A stretch of 64,000 nt of DNA from Chloroflexota bacterium (GTDB lineage Bacteria; Chloroflexota; Anaerolineae; J036; Brachytrichaceae). This document shows positions 1-10,455 of this stretch, one piece after another. Location of the stretch: positions 1-64,000 of the forward strand of contig JANXLU010000007.1 in the NCBI GenBank assembly GCA_025354985.1, given 5' to 3'. How positions within the stretch are numbered: the first letter of the stretch is position 1; the number at the start of each line of letters is the position of its first letter. The notes under the pieces were generated by a model, which saw only the letters and a program-made list of their open reading frames with translations, searched no databases and had not been told where the DNA came from. Position numbers and translations under genes: made by a program.

Positions 1-1
1 G

Positions 2-244
2 ATCGACGTCGGGATCAACCTAAACCTGGTGGAAAAGCGCGGTTCGTTCATCATGTAGGAGGGTACGCGTATTGGGCAAGGTCGCGAGAATGCCAAGCAG
101 TACCTGAAGGAACACCCCGAGACGGCGCAGAAGATTGAGACCGCAGTTCGCGCGACGATTGCCGCTGGTACTGCCGCAAAGGCCGCATCCGACACCAAGG
201 CGGAGGCCGATGAGGATGAGGGCGCAGATCCGGACGAGGAATAA
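2..244 (+). CDS. recA: RecA recombinase, C-terminal part, interrupted by an in-frame TAG
   Basis: This is the tail of RecA, the DNA strand-exchange and SOS co-protease. The reading frame ending in TAA at 242-244 gives a segment beginning IDVGINLNLVEKRGSF, then IM and a TAG stop (56-58), then EGTRIGQGRENAKQYL and an acidic tail ending DPDEE. The alignment with RecA is continuous: the three codons before EGTR sit where other RecAs have Tyr-Ser-Tyr, and the TAG takes the place of the second Tyr. TAG ends rpoC and dnaJ normally in this window, so recoding is unlikely. Either the gene is truncated by about 61 residues or this is a single-base sequence error. The gene continues upstream of the window. 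Confidence 0.8.
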
Positions 245-250
245 ATTCAC

Positions 251-1207
251 ATGGTCGAACGTGCACATGGTCAGTTCGTGCCGGTGGTCTCTATTGAGCC
301 ATTTCGCTTTGGAGGACGAGACGATCAGTTGCGCGTCGCCGCTGCGGTCGGAGACGCGTGTGCCCGCCATGGTTTCCTGTCGGTAGTCGGACACGGTGTT
401 GATCCAACCCTCATCGAGCATACACGTCTTGTCGCAAGTGCGTTTTTTGATCTGCCAACTGATGAAAAAAATCTGATTAGAGTGAATGCAACTGGTACAG
501 GATATGTGCCATTTGCGTTGGAGGCACTTGCTGCCAGCCGAGGTGATCGGACACCAGGAGATTTGAAGGAGTCGCTGAACGCCGGGCGAGATCATGAGGC
601 AAATCAATGGCCAGAGCGACCGGCATTGTTACGAGGATTCTGGACCGCCTATTTTGAGCAGATGAATGTGCTGGCTTCGACCATGATGCAGCTGTTTGCA
701 ATGGCGCTCGGCATGCGGGATGACTTTTTTGCGGACAAAATTGACCAACCGCAAACCTTCATGCGTGCCATAAACTATCCGGACCAGCCCAACGCTCCGG
801 AAGCCGGGCAGCTGCGCGCTGGTGCCCATACCGATTATGGCACCCTAACGATCCTGCTTAGTGAGAACAAACCAGGGGGACTTCAGGTTCTAGCGCCCGA
901 AGGACACTGGATTGACGTGGTGGCGGTTGAGAACTCATTTGTCATAAACATTGGCGACATGATGCAGCAATGGACCAATGACCGCTGGCGGAGCACGTTG
1001 CACCGCGTGGTAAACCCGCCGCACCAGGCAGGTCTGAGCACGCGCCGTTTGTCGCTTGTCTTTTTTCACAATCCAAATCCATACGCGATGATCGCGCCAT
1101 TGGACGTTTGTGTTGATGCCACGCACCCCGTTCGCTATCAACCGATCATGGCGAGCGAACATTTGAGAGCCAAAAGCGAACGGGCCGGCGGTCTCGGAAA
1201 AACATAG
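251..1207 (+). CDS. 2-oxoglutarate/Fe(II)-dependent dioxygenase, isopenicillin N synthase family
   Basis: A 318-residue non-haem iron oxygenase of the IPNS/2OG-FeII superfamily, probably cytoplasmic. The N-terminal DIOX_N-type region contains a GFLSVVGHGV motif, as in plant and fungal relatives. The iron ligands are His193 and Asp195 (HTDYGTLT motif) and His251 (TLHRVV). The co-substrate carboxylate pair is Arg266-x-Ser268 (RLS). The ATG at 251 lies 6 nt after the recA stop, so the two may be co-transcribed; a weak purine run (GAGGAAT) precedes it. Substrate cannot be told from sequence: bacterial members include ethylene-forming-like and amino-acid or nucleobase oxygenases. The family call is firm, the reaction is open. 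Confidence 0.88.
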   Translation: MVERAHGQFVPVVSIEPFRFGGRDDQLRVAAAVGDACARHGFLSVVGHGVDPTLIEHTRLVASAFFDLPTDEKNLIRVNATGTGYVPFALEALAASRGDRTPGDLKESLNAGRDHEANQWPERPALLRGFWTAYFEQMNVLASTMMQLFAMALGMRDDFFADKIDQPQTFMRAINYPDQPNAPEAGQLRAGAHTDYGTLTILLSENKPGGLQVLAPEGHWIDVVAVENSFVINIGDMMQQWTNDRWRSTLHRVVNPPHQAGLSTRRLSLVFFHNPNPYAMIAPLDVCVDATHPVRYQPIMASEHLRAKSERAGGLGKT

Positions 1208-1208
1208 A

Positions 1209-3929
1209 TCAGCGAGCCATGCCTCGCAGGACGCTTTGCAGAATCCCGCCGTTGGCAAAGTACTTTACCTCCACTGGCGTATCCAGCCGTGCGACGACTT
1301 TGAAGGAAAATGGGCTTCGCCCATCAGTTGGCGAAACTTTCACCGAAAGCATTTGGCGCGGCGCAATCGAGCTGGTCAAATCCAGCGAGTATGTTTCATT
1401 GCCCGTGAGACCAACGGAATCTGCGGTCTGACCTTCAACGAACTGGCACGGTAACACGCCCATTCCGACCAGGTTGTTACGATGGATTCGCTCATAACTC
1501 TCGGCGATCACCGCACGCACGCCCAGCAGGCTGCTTCCTTTCGCCGCCCAATCTCTGCTGCTGCCCGAGCCATATTCTTTGCCGGCGATTACAACCAGTG
1601 GAATTCCGAATTTGCGATATTCCTGGGCGGCGTCAAATATTGGCATTACGGAACCACGTTTGTCACCGTAGCCCAGATATGTTGTAACGCCGCCTTCCAC
1701 ACCCGGAACCAACAGGTTCTTTAGTCGGATATTTGCAAACGTGCCGCGGGTCATGATTTTGTCGTTGCCACGCCGAGCGCCATATTGGTTGAAGTCTTCC
1801 TTTACGACGTCATGATCCTCAAGCCATTGACCAGCCGGACTCGAAACAGCAATATCGCCGGCCGGGGAAATATGATCGGTTGTTATGCTGTCGCCAAATA
1901 ACCCCAATGCACGCGCGTGAACAATGGGTTGAACCGGGGCGGGCGTTAGTGTTAATCCATCAAAGTAAGGTGGCTCCTGAATATATGTGCTGTATTCATC
2001 CCAGTCATACAGCTCGCCAGATGCGCCAGTAATTTTCTGCCATTCGGTACTGCCATCGAATGCCGAGCCATATTCGGTGGCAAACATCTCGCTACGAATA
2101 TGCTTGGTCATCGCATCCTGTATTTCGTGTTGGCTGGGCCATACGTCCTTTAAGAACACTGGCTGGCCGTTGGCTCCGATTCCGAGGGGCTCGGTAGTAA
2201 TATCCTTCGCGGTGGTACCGAGCAGGGCATATGCGACCACCAAAGGTGGGCTGGCAAGATAGTTTGCCTTTACCAGTGGATGCACCCGCCCCTCAAAATT
2301 TCGGTTGCCACTGATTACGGCGCTGGACACAATGTTCCCATCAGTTACTGCGCGGGCAACCGGACCCGGAAGTGGACCGCTGTTCCCAATACAGGTGGTG
2401 CATCCGTATCCAACAATGTTGAAGCCGAGTTTTTCAAGTGGTTCGATCAGGCCCGCGTCCTTGAGGTATTCTGTAACGACCTTGCTGCCCGGGGCCAAAG
2501 AGGTCTTCACGTAGGAGGGAACTTTAAGTCCAAGTGCAACCGCCTTTTGAGCGAGCAACCCAGCACCAAGCATCACACTGGGATTGCTGGTATTGGTGCA
2601 ACTAGTAATTGCAGCAATAACTATTGCGCCATGTTCAATCATAACTGGGGGCAGGGAATGAACATCAGGTCCATCGGCTTGAGGAAAATTGGGCCATGTG
2701 ACCTTGGCGCTGCGTGCAAGCTCGTCTGATTTCAGTCCAAACCCGCGATCCTTGGTTGGCGCCGTAAGCGCATCCACAAAATTTTTTCGGACACCGTATA
2801 AAGGAACTCGATCATGTGGTCGTTTCGGACCGGCCACACTGGGCTCTACGGTTGACAAATCTAGAGAGAGTGTGTCTGTGAATATGGGATCAGCGGTTGC
2901 ATCGGTGCGGAACAAGCCCTGTGCGCGCGCATAAATTCCGGTTAGTTCTGCGGCTGCCGACCGATTGCTGTTGCGAAGATATTTGAGGGTCTCCTCGTCA
3001 ATCGGAAAATATCCAAGCGTTGCGCCATATTCCGGCGCCATATTAGCGATTGTGGCGCGGTCGGCCAGCGTCATATTTGAGAGACCGGCGCCGTAAAACT
3101 CAACGAACTTTTCGACCACGCCCTTCTTTCGCAACATCTGCACTACAGTCAACGTCAGGTCGGTGGCGGTAACACCTTCGCGAAGAGAACCGGTCAGCTT
3201 AAAGCCAATCACGTCAGGTGTTACGATATACAAGGGTTGACCAACCATGACGGCCTCAGCCTCAATTCCGCCAACTCCCCAGCCGACAACACCCAATCCA
3301 TTAATCATCGTCGTGTGGCTGTCTGTGCCCACAAGCGAATCCGGATAGGCCACACCGTCCTTTGTGGTGGTGACTTGAGAAAGGTATTCAAGGTTTACCT
3401 GATGAACGATTCCAGTGCCTGGAGGAACTACCCGGAAATTTTTCAAGGCTGACTGACCCCACTTGGCAAACTTGTAGCGCTCGTTGTTTCGACCGAATTC
3501 CACCTGCAGGTTTTTTTCAAATGCCTCTCGCGTGCCAAAGAAGTCAACCTGAACCGAATGGTCAATTACCATGTCGACTGGCACGAGGGGATTAATTTTT
3601 GCGGGGTCGGCGCCAAGTCGCTTCAGGGCCGACCGCATAGCCGCCAGATCGACCAAACACGGAATCCCGGAGAAATCCTGCAGGATTACGCGGCTGGGCT
3701 TAAACGGCAACTCAAGACCACCTGTGTCTTTTGCGTCCCAATGCGCAATTCGTGTGACGTCGGCACTCGTGATTTCAAAGTCATCACACTGACGGAGCGC
3801 CTGCTCCAACATCACTTTTATGCTCATTGGCAGTGCCGCAACCTGAGGTCCTAATTCGCTGATATCGAAAAAATTGAGATTGGTGCCGGGTAGGTTCTTT
3901 TTTGAGGACGCAAAAGGATTGTTACTCAT
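1209..3929 (-). CDS. acnA: Aconitate hydratase A
   Basis: Aconitase of the AcnA/IRP1 class, 906 residues, the usual length. It interconverts citrate and isocitrate in the TCA cycle with a [4Fe-4S] cluster. The cluster ligands are visible as Cys444 (SCTNTSNPS motif) and Cys510 and Cys513 ([12 protein letters not shown]). The C-terminal swivel domain carries SSRDWAAKG. The gene converges with the upstream oxygenase (one base between the stops) and diverges from rpoC across a 289-bp regulatory region. No Shine-Dalgarno precedes the ATG; a -10-like TATATA lies 7 nt upstream, suggesting a leaderless message. Confidence 0.97.
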   Translation of the reverse strand: MSNNPFASSKKNLPGTNLNFFDISELGPQVAALPMSIKVMLEQALRQCDDFEITSADVTRIAHWDAKDTGGLELPFKPSRVILQDFSGIPCLVDLAAMRSALKRLGADPAKINPLVPVDMVIDHSVQVDFFGTREAFEKNLQVEFGRNNERYKFAKWGQSALKNFRVVPPGTGIVHQVNLEYLSQVTTTKDGVAYPDSLVGTDSHTTMINGLGVVGWGVGGIEAEAVMVGQPLYIVTPDVIGFKLTGSLREGVTATDLTLTVVQMLRKKGVVEKFVEFYGAGLSNMTLADRATIANMAPEYGATLGYFPIDEETLKYLRNSNRSAAAELTGIYARAQGLFRTDATADPIFTDTLSLDLSTVEPSVAGPKRPHDRVPLYGVRKNFVDALTAPTKDRGFGLKSDELARSAKVTWPNFPQADGPDVHSLPPVMIEHGAIVIAAITSCTNTSNPSVMLGAGLLAQKAVALGLKVPSYVKTSLAPGSKVVTEYLKDAGLIEPLEKLGFNIVGYGCTTCIGNSGPLPGPVARAVTDGNIVSSAVISGNRNFEGRVHPLVKANYLASPPLVVAYALLGTTAKDITTEPLGIGANGQPVFLKDVWPSQHEIQDAMTKHIRSEMFATEYGSAFDGSTEWQKITGASGELYDWDEYSTYIQEPPYFDGLTLTPAPVQPIVHARALGLFGDSITTDHISPAGDIAVSSPAGQWLEDHDVVKEDFNQYGARRGNDKIMTRGTFANIRLKNLLVPGVEGGVTTYLGYGDKRGSVMPIFDAAQEYRKFGIPLVVIAGKEYGSGSSRDWAAKGSSLLGVRAVIAESYERIHRNNLVGMGVLPCQFVEGQTADSVGLTGNETYSLDLTSSIAPRQMLSVKVSPTDGRSPFSFKVVARLDTPVEVKYFANGGILQSVLRGMAR

Positions 3930-3936
3930 GAGTTGG

Positions 3937-3966
3937 TATATATTTTACAACTTCACACGTGCGCAA
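3937..3966 (-). promoter_or_regulatory. Candidate acnA promoter (leaderless)
   Basis: On the minus strand TTGCGC (3961-3966) is followed after 18 nt by TATATA (3937-3942), which ends 7 nt before the acnA ATG. An overlapping alternative -10 is TAAAAT (3942-3947). With the usual +1 distance, transcription would start at or next to the start codon. The -35 match is weak. Confidence 0.45.
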
Positions 3967-3970
3967 TGGG

Positions 3971-3986
3971 TAGAACAAGTGTTCTA
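3971..3986. promoter_or_regulatory. Perfect palindrome TAGAACAAGTGTTCTA, SOS-box-like operator
   Basis: TAGAAC and GTTCTA are exact inverted repeats around AAGT, fitting the Gram-positive LexA/DinR pattern GAAC-N4-GTTC. It lies between divergent acnA and rpoC, 20 nt upstream of the rpoC -35 and just beyond the weak acnA -35. The spacing would also suit an activator site centred near -62 for rpoC, so the regulator is uncertain. A second site of the same pattern lies upstream of ruvB. Confidence 0.55.
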
Positions 3987-4005
3987 AATTTAAGGTAATT
4001 GCCTA

Positions 4006-4034
4006 TTGACAAGCGCGCCGTGCGGCTCTACAAT
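4006..4034 (+). promoter_or_regulatory. Sigma-70-type promoter of rpoC
   Basis: TTGACA (4006-4011), a 17-nt spacer, and TACAAT (4029-4034) form a near-consensus housekeeping promoter. The expected start near 4041 gives rpoC a leader of about 178 nt. This promoter explains how rpoC is expressed without a preceding rpoB. Confidence 0.85.
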
Positions 4035-4132
4035 CTTGTTATAGTCTTTCAAGGGTCAGTGGGCAAGGTGACGTGTGATATACTTACCCAACAATTGAAT
4101 GTCTTGAAGATGCAGCGACGTTGAGATACACA

Positions 4133-4168
4133 GCGCAAGCTTTTTTCGCTTGCGCATATTCTGTTTTT
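4133..4168 (+). terminator. Attenuator-like hairpin in the rpoC leader
   Basis: GCGCAAGC (4133-4140) and GCTTGCGC (4148-4155) form a perfect 8-bp GC-rich stem around a TTTTTTC loop, followed by ATATTCTG and TTTTT (4164-4168). It lies inside the predicted 5' leader, downstream of the promoter and before the start codon, so it could attenuate rpoC transcription. The U-run is 8 nt from the stem, so terminator strength is uncertain. Confidence 0.5.
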
Positions 4169-4218
4169 CGCGCTCGCTCGTCAAGCGTTCGTGCCCTTCT
4201 TCCAGCAGGTGATATTAC

Positions 4219-7200
4219 ATGGAACTGAAAGATTTTAAAGCACTTCGAATAAGCCTGGCTTCCCCGGATCAGATCAAATCGTGGTCCTATGGCGAGGTCA
4301 CAAAGCCCGAGACCATCAATTACCGCAGGCTTCGTGCGGAAAAAGATGGTCTGTTTGATGAAGCGATATTTGGCCCGACGCGCGATTTCCAGTGCTATTG
4401 CGGTAAATACAAAAATATCCGCTACAAGGGAATTATTTGTGACAAATGCGGCGTTGAGGTCACACGTGCCGCCGTTCGCCGAGAGCGGATGGGTCATATA
4501 AATCTGGCCGCACCGGTGGCGCATGTTTGGTATACCCGTCGCGTGCCCTCTTTCTTGGGCACACTGTTGGACATCACCCGGCGCAATCTGGACCGGGTGC
4601 TATATTTTGCCCAATACGTAGTCACGCATGTGGATGAAGAGGCTCGAACCAAGGCGTTGCGCCGGCTTGACGATGAATATCATCGACGAAGTGCGGACTT
4701 GGAGGCCAAGACACGTGCACAGGAAGACAGTGCCTCGGGCAAGACGTTGAAGCAGCTCGTAAAGCTGCAGAAAGAGCTCGACGAAACAGTTGCGAAGTAC
4801 AACGACCAGCTCGAGGGCGAAACCGAGCCCATCATGAAGGCCGCGCAAAAGACACAGCGCGACGTTGAGAGCAAGACGGGTAAGACGATCCGGGTGGCCA
4901 TTACATTTGAGCCAACCCAAACCGTTATTGCCGAGGAAGGCATGGAGGTAGGACGCCCTGAACTCAACAAACTCAACAGCGTCGTGAAAGAAGCGTTGGC
5001 CACGGTTGAATCCCGGATTAACGACGAGAAAGACCGTGCGGTGAGCCGATTGCAAGGTGAAATCTCCATTTTGCAGAGTAAGGTGGACGATGAAACCAAG
5101 GTCGTGGCAGAGCGTTTGTCAACCGAAATGGAGTCTGTAACCACCAAATACAGCGCCGATCGCGACGATTTGCAGTCCCTGGTGATCACCATGTTTCTTA
5201 CCGAAACACGGGTGAAAGAGCTCCGCGCGCGGTTTAGCACAGTATTCAAGGCTGACATGGGTGCGGAAGCTTTCTACGAAATTCTGCGTCGAATGGATCT
5301 GGATCAGATGAGTAAGGAACTGTGGCGGGAAGTGCGACACAGCTTGAGCAAGGTCAAGAAGAAGAAGGCCATCAAGCGCCTTCGAATTGTCGAGGCCCTG
5401 CGAAAGAGCGGTAACCGCCCGGAGTGGATGATATTGACGGTATTGCCGGTAATTCCGCCCGAGTTGCGCCCTATGGTTCAGTTGGATGGTGGTCGCTTTG
5501 CCACCTCGGACTTGAACGACCTGTACCGCCGTGTGATCAACCGAAACAACCGGTTGAAACGTTTGCTCGAGCTTGGTGCGCCGGACGTTATCGTTCGAAA
5601 CGAAAAGCGCATGTTGCAGGAGTCGGTGGACAGCCTCATCGACAATAGTCAGCGCGGAAAGGCCCTAAGCCGCCGCGGGCGGCGAGAGCTGAAGTCATTG
5701 AGCGACATGTTGAAGGGCAAAAAGGGTCGCTTCCGCCGAAACCTGTTGGGTAAGCGCGTGGACTATTCCGGTCGATCCGTGATTGTCGTTGGTCCAACTC
5801 TTAAGCTGCATCAGTGCGGGTTGCCAAAGATCATGGCGCTGGAGCTGTTCAAGCCCTTCGTCATTCAGAAGCTGGTTGAGCTCAACTACGCCAACAATGT
5901 TAAGGGTGCCAAACGCGTAATTGAACGTGAGCGCCCGGAAGTATTCGAGGTTCTTGAGGAAGTCATTAAGACACGCCCGGTATTGCTGAACCGAGCACCC
6001 ACATTGCATCGTCTTGGCATTCAGGCATTTGAGCCAGTACTTATCGAAGGCAAGGCCATTCAGTTGCACCCGCTCGCGTGCGGCGCGTTTAACGCGGACT
6101 TTGACGGCGATCAAATGGCCGTCCACGTTCCGCTGTCACCAAAGAGTATTGACGAGGCCCGCCGGCTCATGATCAGCACGAACAACCTGCTGAAGCCATC
6201 TGACGGGGAGCCAATTGTGTCGCCAACCAAAGACATGGTTTTGGGAATTTATTACCTGACCATGACCGAGCCGCGCGATGGCGAGTTCAAGCTCAAAGGC
6301 GATGGCTTGACATTTAGTGAGCTAGATGACGTTGAGTTGGCGTATCGGACCGGTCATGTTGTCTTGCATACCAACATCAAATTGCGGGTAATTTCCCACA
6401 ACGATGAGAAGGGCAATCGCCTGGCTGATGGTGAACAAGTCACAAAGATTTTGGACACCACGGTCGGACGCGCGTTGTTTAATCGGATTGTGCCGCCGCC
6501 GGTTCGGTTCGTGAACAAGACCCTTGACAAGGGCGGGCTGCAAAAGCTTGTCAGTTCAATTGTGCAGGTGATGGGTGATGAAGGCCACCAAGATCTGGTG
6601 AACTTCCTTGACGATGTGAAATCGTATGGATTTAAGTATGCGACGGTTTCCGGCGTAAGCATTTCCATCAGCGACATTGATGTCCCTTCCGCGAAAGGGC
6701 CGCTTTTGGAGGGTGCAGAAGTGGTTGTGAAGGAAATTGAACGGCAATATCGGCGCGGTTTGATGACCGAGGATGAGCGGGAGACACGCACAATTGAGGT
6801 GTGGACCAAAGCCAAGGATGATGTTGCAGCCGAGGTGCGCAAGGTAATGGATCCAGTCGGAAACCTTGCGGTCATGGCAAACAGCGGGGCGACGAAAGGT
6901 GGTTTCGGTCCGATTGCCCAGCTTGCAGGCATGCGCGGAATGATGGCAGACCCAAGCGGACGCATCATCGCGTTGCCGATTCGCAGCAACTTTCGCGAAG
7001 GGCTTGACGCGCTTGAGTTCTTTATCTCAACGCACGGTCAGCGCAAAGGTTTGGCCGACACGGCAATGCGAACCGCGGACGCCGGGTATTTGACCCGTCG
7101 TTTGTGTGACGTTTCGCAGGATGTAATCATTAATACAGACGACTGTGGCACCTCCAGTGGCATCTGGGTGCGCACGGGCGATGATGTAGGCAAGCAGAAG

Positions 7201-8604
7201 CTGAGTGACCGAATTTACGGTCGCGTTGCAGCATCATCGGTTCTTGACCCGCAAACGGGTGAGGTGATCGTTGAGCGTAACCAGTTGATCGACGACACGT
7301 TACTGGCGAAAGTGGAAGCTGCAAAGGTAACCGAGGTGTATGTGCGATCGGCGATGACCTGTGAGCTGGAGAGCGGTCTATGTCAGCTCTGCTATGGTCG
7401 CGATCTTGCCCGTGGTAAGTTGATCGCCATCGGAGCGGCAGTGGGCATTATCGCGTCGCAGTCTATCGGTGAGCCAGGAACTCAGCTGACGTTGCGCACT
7501 TTCCACTCTGGTGGCGTGGCGTCGCAGGCTAGTGACATAACCCAGGGTCTGCCGCGCGTTGAAGAGTTGCTTGAGGCCCGCAAAAAGCCGAAGGCCGAGG
7601 CCATTATTTCCGACATCAATGGCAAGATTCATCTTGAGCGCCTGGATGGTGGCATGCGCCGAATTGAAATTACCGAGACCAGCCTGCAGCGTGACGAATA
7701 CCAAGTGCCGGTGAAGTGGGTGATCAAGGTGACCGATGGAGCCGAGCTCAAAGACAAGGAAATCATCGCCACGCAGGCAGATCAGGAAATGAAGATTGAG
7801 CATGGCGGTCGCGTCGTTTTGGACGGTCTGACGATTACCATTGTGTATGAAAAGACTGAAAAAGTTGAATATGAAGTCAACCCGGCCGCTCGTATCGTGG
7901 TAACTGAAGGTCAGCAGGTTAAAGCCGGTGACCCAATTACGGAAGGCACGAAGAACCCGCACATGTTGCTGAAGGTTTTGGGACGCGATGCATGCCAAAA
8001 TTATCTTCTGGCTGAAACGCAACAAGTGTATCGGTCACAGGGCGTGAACATCAGCGATAAGCACTTCGAAATCATCATTCGTAAGATGATGTGTCGCGTG
8101 CAAATCACAAGCCCGGGCGACAGCGGCTACCTTCCGGGCGACGTTGTGCTGCGGCTTGAATTGTCGCGCACAAATGAGCGCCTGGCGGAAGATGGCAAGC
8201 GACCTGCGACCGGCACACCCGTGCTGCTGGGCATCTCCAAGGCGGCGTTGGCAACAGATTCGTTCCTGTCATCATCGTCTTTCCAACACACCATCAAGGT
8301 GCTGGCTGGTGCGGCGATTGAAGGCAAGCGGGATGATTTGATTGGCCTTAAGGAGAATGTAATTCTTGGCAAGCTCATTCCGGCGGGAACTGGAACACGC
8401 TATCCTGACGCCGTCATGTTCGAAGGTGTCACGTTGCCGAAGTTTGATCCAACACCAAAGACGACGCTTACGCAGCAGGCTGAGTTGGCGATGCTTGGAA
8501 TTGGCCCGGATGGTGAACCGCTTATTCCGGAAGCCCTTTTGGGTCTTGGCGACATAACCAGCAATCCGCTTTTGGCTGGTGCAGAAATTCCCAAACCCGA
8601 GTAG
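4219..8604 (+). CDS. rpoC: RNA polymerase beta' subunit
   Basis: The large catalytic subunit of RNA polymerase, 1461 residues. The N-terminal zinc site is Cys59, Cys61, Cys74 and Cys77. The active-site NADFDGD is at residues 625-631, whose Asp residues bind the catalytic Mg. The second zinc site is Cys976, Cys1048, Cys1055 and Cys1058. Between about residues 130 and 330 is a Lys/Glu-rich, coiled-coil-forming insertion after the first zinc region, longer than in E. coli. The ATG at 4219 is preceded by AGGTGA. rpoB is not next to it: the upstream gene is divergent acnA, so the usual rpoBC operon is split. It ends with TAG and a hairpin terminator. Confidence 0.98.
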   Translation: MELKDFKALRISLASPDQIKSWSYGEVTKPETINYRRLRAEKDGLFDEAIFGPTRDFQCYCGKYKNIRYKGIICDKCGVEVTRAAVRRERMGHINLAAPVAHVWYTRRVPSFLGTLLDITRRNLDRVLYFAQYVVTHVDEEARTKALRRLDDEYHRRSADLEAKTRAQEDSASGKTLKQLVKLQKELDETVAKYNDQLEGETEPIMKAAQKTQRDVESKTGKTIRVAITFEPTQTVIAEEGMEVGRPELNKLNSVVKEALATVESRINDEKDRAVSRLQGEISILQSKVDDETKVVAERLSTEMESVTTKYSADRDDLQSLVITMFLTETRVKELRARFSTVFKADMGAEAFYEILRRMDLDQMSKELWREVRHSLSKVKKKKAIKRLRIVEALRKSGNRPEWMILTVLPVIPPELRPMVQLDGGRFATSDLNDLYRRVINRNNRLKRLLELGAPDVIVRNEKRMLQESVDSLIDNSQRGKALSRRGRRELKSLSDMLKGKKGRFRRNLLGKRVDYSGRSVIVVGPTLKLHQCGLPKIMALELFKPFVIQKLVELNYANNVKGAKRVIERERPEVFEVLEEVIKTRPVLLNRAPTLHRLGIQAFEPVLIEGKAIQLHPLACGAFNADFDGDQMAVHVPLSPKSIDEARRLMISTNNLLKPSDGEPIVSPTKDMVLGIYYLTMTEPRDGEFKLKGDGLTFSELDDVELAYRTGHVVLHTNIKLRVISHNDEKGNRLADGEQVTKILDTTVGRALFNRIVPPPVRFVNKTLDKGGLQKLVSSIVQVMGDEGHQDLVNFLDDVKSYGFKYATVSGVSISISDIDVPSAKGPLLEGAEVVVKEIERQYRRGLMTEDERETRTIEVWTKAKDDVAAEVRKVMDPVGNLAVMANSGATKGGFGPIAQLAGMRGMMADPSGRIIALPIRSNFREGLDALEFFISTHGQRKGLADTAMRTADAGYLTRRLCDVSQDVIINTDDCGTSSGIWVRTGDDVGKQKLSDRIYGRVAASSVLDPQTGEVIVERNQLIDDTLLAKVEAAKVTEVYVRSAMTCELESGLCQLCYGRDLARGKLIAIGAAVGIIASQSIGEPGTQLTLRTFHSGGVASQASDITQGLPRVEELLEARKKPKAEAIISDINGKIHLERLDGGMRRIEITETSLQRDEYQVPVKWVIKVTDGAELKDKEIIATQADQEMKIEHGGRVVLDGLTITIVYEKTEKVEYEVNPAARIVVTEGQQVKAGDPITEGTKNPHMLLKVLGRDACQNYLLAETQQVYRSQGVNISDKHFEIIIRKMMCRVQITSPGDSGYLPGDVVLRLELSRTNERLAEDGKRPATGTPVLLGISKAALATDSFLSSSSFQHTIKVLAGAAIEGKRDDLIGLKENVILGKLIPAGTGTRYPDAVMFEGVTLPKFDPTPKTTLTQQAELAMLGIGPDGEPLIPEALLGLGDITSNPLLAGAEIPKPE

Positions 8605-8622
8605 TACATACCCCCAGGGTCT

Positions 8623-8687
8623 ATCGCCGAAACTCTGGGCGGACTTTCAAATAGTCCGCCTGGAGCTTCGGCGATGTTCGTTTTCGC
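8623..8687 (+). terminator. Two-part hairpin terminator after rpoC
   Basis: The outer stem is ATCGCCGAA (8623-8631) with TTCGGCGAT (8667-8675). The inner stem is GGCGGACT (8638-8645) with AGTCCGCC (8653-8660) around a 7-nt loop. A short T-rich stretch (GTTCGTTTTCG) follows. An alternative pairing of CCCAGGGT with ACTCTGGG is also possible. Confidence 0.65.
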
Positions 8688-8717
8688 TTGCCAAGTATTA
8701 AGCTTGCGATGCATAAT
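8688..8717 (+). promoter_or_regulatory. Candidate dnaJ-like promoter
   Basis: TTGCCA (8688-8693), an 18-nt spacer, and CATAAT (8712-8717) lie after the rpoC terminator. The predicted start near 8724 leaves a leader of only about 8 nt before the ATG, and no Shine-Dalgarno is visible. Confidence 0.5.
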
Positions 8718-8731
8718 TCGCATTCCTAACA

Positions 8732-9634
8732 ATGCAATATAAAGATTATTACGCCATCCTCGGGGTTCCTCGCACAGCCTCCGCCGAGGAGTTAAAGAAG
8801 GCTTTTCGCAAACTTGCGAGAGAGCATCATCCCGACGCAAATAAAGGCGCCAAGAAATCGGAGGAAAAGTTTAAGGAAATTAACGAGGCCTACGATGTGT
8901 TGAGCGATGTGAAGAAGCGTCAAGTGTATGACCGCATGGGCGAAAATTATGAGCAATATCGCCAACAAGGCGGTAACCCGGCAGGGTTCGACTTTTCACA
9001 ATATTTTGGCCAGGGTGGTTCGGCAAAAAGTGCGCCACAAGGATTTGACGGCGGCTCGCTGGGAGAATTATTTGAGCAATTCTTTAGCGCATCGCAGGGT
9101 GGCGCGAACAGGCAGCGAGCCGGCGCAGGTGATGCCGAGCAGGATATTGAAATCACGCTTGCGGAGGCTTTCAAGGGCACTGCACGCGTTCTGCGCAAGC
9201 CAGGTAGCGGCGAAATTGAAATACGCATTCCTGCAGGTGTGAAAACGGGAAGCAAGGTTCGCGTAAAAGGGCAGGGCGGCAAGCTTCGCAATGGCACCAG
9301 CGGCGACTTGTATTTGGTGGTTCAAGTGATGCCTGATCCAGCGTTTGAGCGCAAGGAAGATGATCTGTACACCGAGCTGCGGGTGGATTGCTTTACCGCC
9401 ATGCTTGGCGGCGAGGTTGTTGCAAATACGTTGTCGGGTAGCGTAGTCGTCAAGGTGCCACCAGGGACATCAACCGGAAAAATGATTCGATTGCGCAACA
9501 GGGGTATGCCAAAATTGAGCACATCCGGTGAATTTGGAGATTTGTATCTCCGATCAGCTGTGACTGTTCCGCAAGAACTTACCGAGGAACAGCGCGCGTC
9601 GTTGAATCACATTCGGCAAAGTCTGCAGCACTAG
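8732..9634 (+). CDS. DnaJ-like co-chaperone without zinc finger (CbpA type)
   Basis: A 300-residue Hsp40 family protein. The N-terminal J domain (residues 4-70) has the HPD motif at His33-Pro34-Asp35, which stimulates DnaK ATPase. A Gly/Phe/Gln-rich linker (about 72-130) follows, then the two beta-barrel substrate-binding domains, ending with [12 protein letters not shown]. The CxxCxGxG zinc repeats of DnaJ are missing, which places it in the CbpA/DnaJ class B group. It is preceded by its own promoter after the rpoC terminator. No dnaK or grpE is adjacent. Confidence 0.9.
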   Translation: MQYKDYYAILGVPRTASAEELKKAFRKLAREHHPDANKGAKKSEEKFKEINEAYDVLSDVKKRQVYDRMGENYEQYRQQGGNPAGFDFSQYFGQGGSAKSAPQGFDGGSLGELFEQFFSASQGGANRQRAGAGDAEQDIEITLAEAFKGTARVLRKPGSGEIEIRIPAGVKTGSKVRVKGQGGKLRNGTSGDLYLVVQVMPDPAFERKEDDLYTELRVDCFTAMLGGEVVANTLSGSVVVKVPPGTSTGKMIRLRNRGMPKLSTSGEFGDLYLRSAVTVPQELTEEQRASLNHIRQSLQH

Positions 9635-9666
9635 AGCCAGGTTCCTAACTGCACGGTTTGGTGATG

Positions 9667-10434
9667 CTACTGGATGAGTAACAAAACGCCAGTAACGAAA
9701 AGGCTTACAAGCACTACGATTTCGAACGCCCGTCGATTGATGCGGACAACAATTTTGCGACCCAACCAAACGCCGAGCGGCACCAGGGGCATCAACCAGA
9801 CGTATTGCACGAGGACTGTCGGATGAAAAATACCCAACCAAATGTATATGGGCAGCTTGAACAGATTTACGGAAGCGAAAAAAAGTGCTGCGGTGCTGAC
9901 AAAGTCCTGTGGGCGTAGATTCTGGCTCAGCATAAACATTGAAAACGGCGGACCACCAGCATTTGCAACGGCGGATAAGCCACCTGCGGCAAACCCTGCT
10001 GTTGGCGCATGCCACGCCTGGGCGACATATTGACCCGTAACAGTGGCCTTCTGCTCCAGCAGTTTGAATAGCACAAACGCCAGGCAGAATACTCCAAGAG
10101 TGATCTTTGCCATTGCCGCAGATGCGAAGTTCAAATAGAGCGCACCGCCCACGATGCCCAGTGCCGCGGCCGGTAACATGCGCTTGAGTAGTCCCGAATC
10201 CCACTTGCGCCAGTAGGCTGTCATTGAAAATGCGTCGCCGAGCAGCAGAATGGGAAGCACCAGTCCGGACGCGGTAGCCGCCGATACAAATAGGGTAAGA
10301 ATTGGGGTGCTCAGGGCACCCGTTGTGCCGCCAAAGCCTCCTTTAGAAAGACCTGTTATCAGGCAAACCAATGCAAGTGCGAAAATGAAAAGCGGTGAGG
10401 GGTTTTCCAAAATGTGTTCTTTGAATGTACGCAA
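9667..10434 (-). CDS. Sulfite exporter TauE/SafE family membrane protein
   Basis: A 255-residue integral membrane protein with about eight hydrophobic segments in two repeated halves, each starting with a GLSKGGFGG- or AGGLSAVANAGG-like glycine motif typical of the TauE/SafE (DUF81) family. Members export sulfite, sulfoacetate or other small organic anions; the substrate here is unknown. The start appears to be TTG at 10434 (LRTFKEHI). It lies 21 nt after the DUF92 gene on the same strand and converges with the DnaJ-like gene. Confidence 0.85.
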   Translation of the reverse strand: MRTFKEHILENPSPLFIFALALVCLITGLSKGGFGGTTGALSTPILTLFVSAATASGLVLPILLLGDAFSMTAYWRKWDSGLLKRMLPAAALGIVGGALYLNFASAAMAKITLGVFCLAFVLFKLLEQKATVTGQYVAQAWHAPTAGFAAGGLSAVANAGGPPFSMFMLSQNLRPQDFVSTAALFFASVNLFKLPIYIWLGIFHPTVLVQYVWLMPLVPLGVWLGRKIVVRINRRAFEIVVLVSLFVTGVLLLIQ

Positions 10435-10455
10435 GGTACCTATGACGGCCGGGAT

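Noticed and set aside
53-61. TAG as a sense codon in this organism
   Set aside because: rpoC, the DnaJ-like gene and several others end normally at TAG, with family-typical C-termini, so TAG is a stop here.
4084-4524. Minus-strand 146-codon frame over the rpoC start
   Set aside because: It overlaps the rpoC leader and the highly conserved zinc region of RpoC, and its translation has no recognisable domain.
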